This document shows, piece by piece, positions 7,238 to 12,214 of a DNA stretch of 16,491 nt. Position numbers and translations under genes: made by a program. This DNA is from Desulfuromonadaceae bacterium (lineage in GTDB: Bacteria; Desulfobacterota; Desulfuromonadia; Desulfuromonadales; Geopsychrobacteraceae): positions 1 through 16,491 of the forward strand of contig WTCI01000323.1 of the NCBI GenBank assembly GCA_013138655.1. The letters are read 5' to 3'. Every line of letters begins with the position of its first letter. Position 1 is the stretch's first letter. The notes below the pieces were generated by a model that saw only the letters and a list, made by a program, of their open reading frames with translations, searched no databases and had not been told where the DNA came from.

Positions 7238-8128
7238 ATGAAAAAACGTCCATTTTTAATGGCATCAATGACTATTGGTGCGATTTTCCTGTTTTTTCTC
7301 CTGGCTGTCTTGATCACTGGATTGGTAACCGGTCGTTCGGTTGTTGTCCCGGTTGGTAATAAGGTCGGTATCCTGGAGGTTCGAGGAATGATCGTCGATG
7401 CTCAGCAACTGATTGAGCAAATCAGCGAGTTTCGCAATAGCAGAGCCATTAAGGCTGTTGTTTTGCGCATCGATTCCCCTGGCGGCGGGGTCGCCCCTTC
7501 TCAAGAAATTCATGCAGAACTGAAACGTTTAGCTGAGGAAAAACCGCTGGTTGTTTCGATGGGATCGATAGCCGCCTCCGGTGGCTATTATTTGGCGGTG
7601 GCAGGGGAACGGATTTTTGCCAATCCCGGAACCATTACCGGCAGTATCGGTGTCATCATGTCTTTACCTGACTATCAAGGGCTGATGGGAAAGATTGGCG
7701 TTAGAACAGAGGTGGTTAAAAGCGGTCAGTTTAAGGATATTGGTTCATCGACAAGAGATTTATCTGATGCAGACCGGCAACTGTTGCAAGAGATGATAGA
7801 CAACGTTCATGCACAGTTTGTTCAGGCCATCAGCGAAGGGCGGAATATCCCCGTTGAGCGGTTACGGACCTTTGTGGATGGCCGTATTTTTACTGGTGAA
7901 CAGGCTCAAACAGTCGGTTTGGTTGATGAACTTGGAACCTTGAGTGATGCGGTTGAATATGCCGCAAAAGTTTCCGGCTTGGGTACAGACCCCGCTCGAT
8001 TTTACCCGCAATCGAAAGACGGGAATTATTTGGAACGTTGGTTTCAGGGTGCCGCTGGTCGTTATTTGGGGGTCAGTTTGCCCCCGGAAATCTCTGTCGG
8101 CCCTCAGTACTTGTGGAATGGTTATTAA
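7238..8128 (+). CDS. sppA: Signal peptide peptidase SppA, short (single-domain) form
   Basis: This is a membrane-bound serine protease that clears cleaved signal peptides. The 296-residue protein has one N-terminal membrane segment (about 12-31) and a single S49 protease domain. The Ser/Lys dyad is visible: Ser114 in SIAASGGYYLA and Lys166 in KSGQFKDIGSS. Their 52-residue spacing is the same as in the Bacillus enzyme. The length fits the half-size bacterial type rather than the duplicated E. coli protein. ATG 7238 is preferred; TTG codons at 7226 and 7229 would start inside the rpsA terminator. The Shine-Dalgarno is weak (TTGAG). No separate promoter is certain, so expression may depend on read-through of the terminator. 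ihfB follows after 23 bp. Confidence 0.93.
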   Translation: MKKRPFLMASMTIGAIFLFFLLAVLITGLVTGRSVVVPVGNKVGILEVRGMIVDAQQLIEQISEFRNSRAIKAVVLRIDSPGGGVAPSQEIHAELKRLAEEKPLVVSMGSIAASGGYYLAVAGERIFANPGTITGSIGVIMSLPDYQGLMGKIGVRTEVVKSGQFKDIGSSTRDLSDADRQLLQEMIDNVHAQFVQAISEGRNIPVERLRTFVDGRIFTGEQAQTVGLVDELGTLSDAVEYAAKVSGLGTDPARFYPQSKDGNYLERWFQGAAGRYLGVSLPPEISVGPQYLWNGY

Positions 8129-8151
8129 AGTTTAATGTCTGGAAGGTGAAA

Positions 8152-8430
8152 ATGACCAAAAGTGAATTGATTGAAAGACTGTCTGAGGAACATGATCTCC
8201 TCAACAAAAAAGATGCCGAGGCGATTATTAACCTGATTTTTGGTGGTATCGGGAATGCTTTGGCTGATGGTGACCGGGTGGAAATTCGTGGTTTTGGTTC
8301 TTTTTCAGTTCGTGAGCGTAATGCGCGTGAGGCCAGAAATCCCAAAAGCGGAGAGCTTGTTAAGATTCCTTCACGCAAGACGCCGTTTTTCAAAACGGGT
8401 AAAGAATTGCGTGAACGGGTTGATGAATAA
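8152..8430 (+). CDS. ihfB: Integration host factor subunit beta
   Basis: This 92-residue DNA-bending protein of the HU/IHF family forms the IHF heterodimer with IhfA. It is IHF-beta rather than HU by its MTKSELIERL start, the DRVEIRGFGSFSVRERNAR segment, the ARNPKSGE loop with the DNA-intercalating proline, and the FKTGKELRERV end. The preferred ATG 8152 follows GGAAGG at 5 nt. A longer in-frame opening from 8038 overlaps sppA and lacks a ribosome site. The order cmk-rpsA-ihfB is shared with many proteobacteria. Here ispH sits between cmk and rpsA, and sppA between rpsA and ihfB. A bidirectional terminator follows. Confidence 0.94.
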   Translation: MTKSELIERLSEEHDLLNKKDAEAIINLIFGGIGNALADGDRVEIRGFGSFSVRERNAREARNPKSGELVKIPSRKTPFFKTGKELRERVDE

Positions 8431-8448
8431 ATTTAGAACAGAAGACAG

Positions 8449-8482
8449 AAAAAGCCCGGGAAATTTCTTCCAAGGCTTTTTT
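8449..8482. terminator. Bidirectional terminator between ihfB and the 6S RNA gene
   Basis: AAAAAGCC (8449-8456) pairs with GGCTTTTTT (8474-8482), and an inner GGAA/TTCC pair extends the stem across a small internal loop. T runs flank it on both strands. It can therefore end ihfB transcripts rightward and any leftward transcript coming from the 6S RNA side. Confidence 0.75.
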
Positions 8483-8638
8483 ATGGTTCCGACAATCGAC
8501 CTCGACGTTCCTGTTCGAGTTGGCCTGGCGTCTTACTCAAATGACCCGTGGCAGCCAATGCCGACTGGCGCGCAGTCACTGTTTCAGTTGCGGGTTTCGA
8601 CCTCAATTCGCTACAAAAGGTCGATGCCGATTGTCAAA
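8483..8638 (-). other. Structured stretch downstream of the 6S RNA, no protein gene
   Basis: This 156-bp stretch lies between the 6S RNA 3' end and the bidirectional terminator. It contains an 8-bp inverted repeat at its margins (GACAATCG 8491-8498 with CGATTGTC 8628-8635) and an inner hairpin (TCGACCT 8597-8603 with AGGTCGA 8618-8624). No credible ORF was found. It may be a 3' trailer of a 6S precursor or a separate small RNA. Confidence 0.35.
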
Positions 8639-8813
8639 TACTCTCCGGGATGCCGGTTTGTTCCAGGACAGATGACCTGAAAACTAATTTTGTCGTCGGG
8701 AGGGATTTTAGGCGTCCTGCTCATTGGCTGGCTTGCTCACCATCTCTCCACGGATTGACAGGTCATACTGAACGTTGGCCAAAGCCTGAAAATGATCCGT
8801 ACACCCCAGAAAT
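8639..8813 (-). ncRNA. ssrS: 6S RNA
   Basis: 6S RNA binds sigma70 RNA polymerase by mimicking an open promoter and down-regulates transcription in stationary phase. Read leftward, the sequence carries the blocks I recall from E. coli 6S RNA in order: a TTTCT-type 5' end, GGTGAGCA (8741-8734), GCCTAAAA (8713-8706), CGACGACA (8698-8691) and a GGCATCCCGGAGA 3' end. The ends form an 11-bp closing stem (8812-8802 with 8652-8642, including G-U pairs). The core of about 175 nt is close to the 184 nt of E. coli. A near-consensus promoter lies just upstream. Mature ends are estimated from the alignment and may differ by several bases. In E. coli the gene after ssrS is a folate cyclo-ligase; here none is present. 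Confidence 0.9.
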
Positions 8814-8839
8814 TCAAAGAACGTTTTTAACTTGTTTTG

Positions 8840-8867
8840 ATCATATCAACTCTGCTTCTCTTGTCAA
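8840..8867 (-). promoter_or_regulatory. Promoter of the 6S RNA gene
   Basis: On the minus strand a perfect TTGACA (8867-8862) is spaced by 16 bp from TATGAT (8845-8840), which is preceded by TGA (extended -10). Transcription would begin near 8832, about 20 nt before the expected mature 5' end, implying a short leader removed by processing. This is the best sigma70 promoter in the window. Confidence 0.78.
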
Positions 8868-8890
8868 GAAAAAATATTCAATAATATAAA
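8861..8890 (+). promoter_or_regulatory. Promoter of the pseudouridine synthase-lgt-HAD run
   Basis: TTGTCA (8861-8866) and TATAAA (8885-8890) are spaced by 18 bp, each 5/6 to consensus, in an AT-rich stretch. The start would be near 8897, about 36 nt before the ATG at 8933. The -35 occupies almost the same bases as the -35 of the leftward 6S promoter. Confidence 0.5.
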
Positions 8891-8932
8891 CAATATATAC
8901 CAGAAATCATACAGTTAGGTGGTTTTAAGTTC

Positions 8933-9856
8933 ATGAAATGGACAATTTTTCGGTTGACTGTTTCGGCAGAAAAACATGGCCAGCGACTTGATCTTTTCCT
9001 GGCAGATGCGTATGAAAATTTATCCAGAACGCTGGTAAAAAAAGTGATCGATCTGGGTGGTGTGCATCTGCAGGGCAGGCGCGTGAGAAGTTGTTCTCAG
9101 CCAGTTCAAAACGGGGACCGGATCGAGGTCTATCTGGATCATTTGCCCACAGATCCGTACCGTATTGCTGATAACGACGTGATTTACCGTGATCCTTATC
9201 TCATCGTCTTAAACAAACCAGCTTTTGTGGATACTCAGCCGACCCATGCCCGCTATAAAGGAACTCTCTACGAGGCGTTACAGTGGTACCTGAAGGATCC
9301 GTTCCGCCCACGACAAAAACCGGAACTCGGTATGATACAACGTCTCGACCGAGGCACAAGTGGGTTGATCGTCTTTTCAATTCACTCAAAAGCACATAAA
9401 ACAATGACGCAGATTTTTCTGGAACGCCGTGTAGAGAAACGGTATCTTGCTTTGGTCTTTGGTGTTCCAGCGCCTCTGGAAGGTGAAATTCGCTCTTATT
9501 TAACCAGGGTCCGGAAAGTCAACAGGGTCATGTCGGTAAAAAAGGGGGGTAAAGAGGCGATCACCAGATATCGTGTGCTTGAGAGTTTCAACGATTATTC
9601 TTTGCTTGAGATTAATTTATTGACGGGCCGATCCCACCAAATACGTGCGCACATGTCTGAGCAAGGATGTCCGTTGCTGGGTGATCAGCGCTACGCTGGG
9701 CCAAAAGAGTTTCATGGGAATGTGGTTGCGCGCCCTTTGTTGCACGCAGCAAGGTTGGTTTTCCAGCATCCAGTCACTGGTCAACAGCTTGATTTCACAG
9801 CTCCTGTCCCTGATGATATGGCTGCTGTATGTGAGAATTTGAAAAAGGAAAGTTGA
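8933..9856 (+). CDS. RluA-family pseudouridine synthase
   Basis: This enzyme isomerises specific uridines to pseudouridine in RNA, probably rRNA or tRNA; the exact site cannot be told from sequence. The 307-residue protein has an N-terminal S4 RNA-binding domain (about 16-70, RLDLFLADAYENLSRTLVKK) and a catalytic domain. The catalytic aspartate is Asp139 in IQRLDRGTSGLIVFS, and the GRSHQIRAHM motif is present. The usual HRLD motif reads QRLD here. ATG 8933 follows AGGTGG at about 10 nt. The stop codon overlaps the lgt ATG by one base, so translation of the two is coupled. RluC or RluD subtype cannot be assigned. Confidence 0.9.
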   Translation: MKWTIFRLTVSAEKHGQRLDLFLADAYENLSRTLVKKVIDLGGVHLQGRRVRSCSQPVQNGDRIEVYLDHLPTDPYRIADNDVIYRDPYLIVLNKPAFVDTQPTHARYKGTLYEALQWYLKDPFRPRQKPELGMIQRLDRGTSGLIVFSIHSKAHKTMTQIFLERRVEKRYLALVFGVPAPLEGEIRSYLTRVRKVNRVMSVKKGGKEAITRYRVLESFNDYSLLEINLLTGRSHQIRAHMSEQGCPLLGDQRYAGPKEFHGNVVARPLLHAARLVFQHPVTGQQLDFTAPVPDDMAAVCENLKKES

Positions 9857-10638
9857 TGCCGTTTCCTCAGATCGATCCGGTAATTTTCCATATCGGTCCA
9901 CTGGCCGTGCATTGGTACGGGATGATGTACCTGCTTGGTTTTGTCGGCGGGTACCTGGTGATGCAACGGGTTGCGAGGTTTCGCTGCCTGCCAATCAGCA
10001 AAGAGCTTATCTCTGATCTGCTTTTTTACGCGGTGCTTGGTGTCGTATTGGGGGGGCGTCTCGGTTATGCCCTGCTATATAATCCCAGCTACTACCTGTC
10101 TCGACCACTGGAAATTTTTTATGTCTGGGAAGGGGGCATGAGTTTTCACGGTGGTTTGCTCGGGGTTTTGATTGTCTTACTGCTTTTTTGTAAAAAACAC
10201 GATCTCTCTTTGTTGGTGGTTGCTGATTTGGCAGCAGTTGCTGTGCCGATTGGTCTCGGTTTCGGGCGAATCGGAAATTTTATCAATGCTGAGCTGTGGG
10301 GGCGGGTGACTGATGTTCCCTGGGGGGTTGTTTTTCCAGGGGGCGGTACCGCGCCACGACATCCCAGTCAGCTATATGAGGCACTGCTTGAAGGTGTCGT
10401 CTTGTTTGTCATTATCTACTCTCTACATCGCTTGAAGGTGAAAACGGGGGTGCCGGGGTTTTGTTTCCTTGCACTTTACGGTCTCTTCCGTTTCTTGATT
10501 GAGTTTGTCCGGCAACCGGATGCCCACCTGGGTTTCCTCTGGGGAGGAGCAACAATGGGACAGTTACTTTCCTTGCCGATGCTGCTGGCAGGCTGTGTCG
10601 GGATGCTCATCTTGTTTAAGGGAAAGCTGCATGAATAA
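9856..10638 (+). CDS. lgt: Prolipoprotein diacylglyceryl transferase
   Basis: This inner-membrane enzyme moves diacylglycerol from phosphatidylglycerol onto the lipobox cysteine of prelipoproteins. The 260-residue protein has about seven hydrophobic segments. It carries the family signature GRIGNFINAELWG (137-149, with Arg138, Asn141 and Glu145) and the SFHGG segment (His98), both near known essential residues of E. coli Lgt, plus RHPSQLYEALLEG. ATG 9856 overlaps the upstream TGA; AAGGA lies about 6 nt before it. The gene downstream starts 5 codon bases before the lgt stop (ATG 10631 against TAA 10636-10638). The lipoprotein gene at the right edge of the window would be one client. Confidence 0.95.
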   Translation: MPFPQIDPVIFHIGPLAVHWYGMMYLLGFVGGYLVMQRVARFRCLPISKELISDLLFYAVLGVVLGGRLGYALLYNPSYYLSRPLEIFYVWEGGMSFHGGLLGVLIVLLLFCKKHDLSLLVVADLAAVAVPIGLGFGRIGNFINAELWGRVTDVPWGVVFPGGGTAPRHPSQLYEALLEGVVLFVIIYSLHRLKVKTGVPGFCFLALYGLFRFLIEFVRQPDAHLGFLWGGATMGQLLSLPMLLAGCVGMLILFKGKLHE

Positions 10639-11251
10639 GATTGCGGGCATTATTTTTGATTGTGATGGTGTGCTGTTTGAGAGTCGACAGGCGAATCTTG
10701 CCTATTATAATCGAATTTTAGAGCAGTTCTCTTATCCTACGATTACAGTCGAGCAGCCGGAGCGTGCGCATCTCTGTCACACTGCCAGCTCACCCTATGT
10801 TCTCTCTGTACTGGTCAATCCTGAAGAATTGCAACCGGCACTGGAGTACGCGGCGACCCTTGATTATCGTCAGTTTATTCCGCAGATGCAACCTGAGCCG
10901 TATTTAAGGCGGGTACTGGAAAAACTTTCGCATAAATACCCGTTGGCGGTAGCTACAAACCGGGGAACAAGCGTTGAACCGATCCTCTCCCATTTCGGTT
11001 TAGAGGACTATTTCAGTGCGGTGGTCACCAGCTGTGATGTTAGTCGCCCGAAACCTGCGCCTGATATGCTGTTGCTCGCTGCAGAAAAACTCGGCACAGT
11101 TCCGGAGAAGTGTTTGTTTATTGGGGACTCAGAGCTTGATCAGCAGGCTGCGGCCAGTGCGAAAGTTAGATTTGCCGGTTATGGTGGTTGTGTTTCCGGT
11201 GAACTGAATCTGCAAAGCCACTTGCAATTACTGGAGATTCTTTCCGTTTAG
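10631..11251 (+). CDS. HAD-family phosphatase (phosphoglycolate phosphatase-like)
   Basis: This is a soluble haloacid dehalogenase-type hydrolase of 206 residues. Motif I is DCDGVLFES (nucleophile Asp9), motif II ATNRG, motif III the Lys in RPKPAPDML and motif IV GDSELD. A small helical cap is inserted after motif I, as in Gph/PGP-type enzymes. Substrate cannot be decided; phosphoglycolate or another sugar phosphate is plausible. ATG 10631 overlaps the lgt stop and has AAGGGA upstream; a longer frame from 10499 runs inside lgt and is not the start. It is the last gene of the rightward trio. The operon ends at the convergent hairpin near 11266. Confidence 0.85.
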   Translation: MNKIAGIIFDCDGVLFESRQANLAYYNRILEQFSYPTITVEQPERAHLCHTASSPYVLSVLVNPEELQPALEYAATLDYRQFIPQMQPEPYLRRVLEKLSHKYPLAVATNRGTSVEPILSHFGLEDYFSAVVTSCDVSRPKPAPDMLLLAAEKLGTVPEKCLFIGDSELDQQAAASAKVRFAGYGGCVSGELNLQSHLQLLEILSV

Positions 11252-11255
11252 CCGG

Positions 11256-11295
11256 AAATAAAAAGAGCAGGGAGTGACCTTTGTCGTTCCTTGCT
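11256..11295 (-). terminator. Terminator of the leftward signalling operon (convergent junction)
   Basis: A 13-bp stem (11266-11278 with 11283-11295, several G-U pairs in the rightward RNA) closes on a 4-nt loop. Read leftward it is followed by CTTTTTATTT (11265-11256), a good T tract. Rightward it has no T run, so it serves chiefly the gene ending at 11323, although it may also slow rightward transcripts from the HAD gene. Confidence 0.75.
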
Positions 11296-11322
11296 TCTGT
11301 GCCAATTCTTGTTACTTTGTTC

Positions 11323-11766
11323 TTAATGCAGTCGCTTGGTCATTTCCAAAACGTTGCCCGAGCCTTTTCGTAGATATTCAACCCGGTCCATCAGTTTGAA
11401 AATGATCTGGATACCACGTCCTCCCTCGGCTGTTTCATTGACTTTCATTTTTGCCAGATGTTGAATGTCAAAACCTTTTCCTTGATCGAAAACACATATT
11501 TTCAAATTTTTGTCAGACGCTGAAATTGAAACACGCACTTCCTTGGTCGGATCGCAGGCATTCGCATGGCATATCGCATTTGACAGGGCTTCCGTTAGAA
11601 CCAGATTGAGATGGTAGGCAAGTTCTTCACGGTCTCCGTGGTAGTTGTTGAGAGTGTGCGCAAGGCTCTCCCCGATCTTGCCGATCATGCAAAGATACTT
11701 GGTTTGATTGGGAACCGTAATGTTGACCTCAATTTGATTCAATCGTAACTCTTTTCTGTTGCGCAT
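11323..11766 (-). CDS. RsbW/SpoIIAB-like anti-sigma factor serine kinase (GHKL ATPase)
   Basis: This is a small GHKL-fold kinase of 147 residues that phosphorylates a STAS antagonist and, in known systems, binds a sigma factor or other target. The N box LTEALSNAICHAN has Glu59 and Asn63. The G1 box is VFDQGKGFD (92-100) and the G2 box EGGRGIQII (114-122). It lies 15 bp after the STAS gene, the same pairing as rsbV-rsbW. The ATG at 11766 has no well-spaced Shine-Dalgarno. An in-frame TTG at 11742 has AAAGAG about 6 nt upstream and would give a 139-residue protein, so the start is uncertain. No sigma factor is adjacent. A terminator follows. Confidence 0.88.
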   Translation of the reverse strand: MRNRKELRLNQIEVNITVPNQTKYLCMIGKIGESLAHTLNNYHGDREELAYHLNLVLTEALSNAICHANACDPTKEVRVSISASDKNLKICVFDQGKGFDIQHLAKMKVNETAEGGRGIQIIFKLMDRVEYLRKGSGNVLEMTKRLH

Positions 11767-11781
11767 CTCGTTAAAAAATGG

Positions 11782-12117
11782 TCAAAAACTGTCCATAGCT
11801 TCTTCTGCTGTGGTGAAGATTTCAAACACTCGATGCAGGCGAGTCAACTCAAACATGGAGCGTACTTGTGGCTGTAAACAGCAGAGTTTTAAACTGCCTT
11901 CGCGAGCACTGGCATTTTTAAAACCGGAAACCAGGGCGCCAAGTCCTGATGAATCGACAAAACGCACTGCCGATAGATCGATGATCAGGTTGCATTTGCC
12001 TTCGTCGAACAGTTGGAGCATCTGTTCTTTCAGGTCGCCGCTATTGTGGGCATCCATCCGTTCTTCCTGGACTTCAATTTTGACGATGTCGTCCTGTTCC
12101 ACAATGTTCAGCTGCAT
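11782..12117 (-). CDS. STAS-domain anti-anti-sigma factor (RsbV/SpoIIAA-like)
   Basis: This is a 111-residue single STAS domain, the phospho-switch protein of partner-switching systems. The phosphorylation loop is intact: VRFVDSSGLGALV (51-63), with Ser56 and Ser57. By analogy to SpoIIAA the second serine is the likely target of the neighbouring GHKL kinase, and the PP2C domain encoded upstream would remove the phosphate. The start ATG 12117 is secure, with AAGGAGGAG about 5 nt upstream, the strongest ribosome site of the cluster. This suggests the STAS protein is made in larger amounts than its neighbours. It has its own candidate promoter in the 97-bp gap behind the phosphatase gene. Confidence 0.93.
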   Translation of the reverse strand: MQLNIVEQDDIVKIEVQEERMDAHNSGDLKEQMLQLFDEGKCNLIIDLSAVRFVDSSGLGALVSGFKNASAREGSLKLCCLQPQVRSMFELTRLHRVFEIFTTAEEAMDSF

Positions 12118-12164
12118 GAACTCCTCCTTGTCTGGCTGATATCAACGGGTCGTTATCGAGTGTA

Positions 12165-12194
12165 ATTATACATCATTTTCTACAAGTATGACAT
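12165..12194 (-). promoter_or_regulatory. Candidate internal promoter for the STAS-kinase pair
   Basis: On the minus strand a perfect TATAAT (12170-12165) lies 18 bp from ATGTCA (12194-12189, 4/6). Transcription would begin near 12158, about 40 nt before the STAS ATG. This would let the STAS and GHKL genes be expressed apart from the large membrane phosphatase. Confidence 0.45.
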
Positions 12195-12201
12195 TCTTGT
12201 A
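12181..12201. repeat. Dyad TACAAG-N9-CTTGTA over the -35, possible operator
   Basis: TACAAG (12181-12186) and CTTGTA (12196-12201) form a perfect 6-9-6 inverted repeat centred on the -35 hexamer of the candidate STAS promoter. It is not followed by T residues on either strand and so does not look like a terminator. A dimeric regulator binding here would block polymerase. No regulator gene is present in the window. Confidence 0.35.
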
Positions 12202-12214
12202 TTCTGACGGATGA

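Noticed and set aside
8240..8680. A 146-codon plus-strand frame running from inside ihfB into the gap
   Set aside because: It starts inside ihfB in another frame, crosses the terminator at 8449-8482 and ends inside the 6S RNA gene.
8548..8889. A 113-codon plus-strand frame in the gap after ihfB
   Set aside because: It lies antisense to the 6S RNA and its promoter, has no recognisable domain and no proper ribosome site. The minus-strand RNA gene explains the region better.
10499..10630. N-terminal extension of the HAD phosphatase into lgt
   Set aside because: The HAD motif I begins a few residues after ATG 10631, which has a good ribosome site. The upstream part is simply lgt read in another frame.
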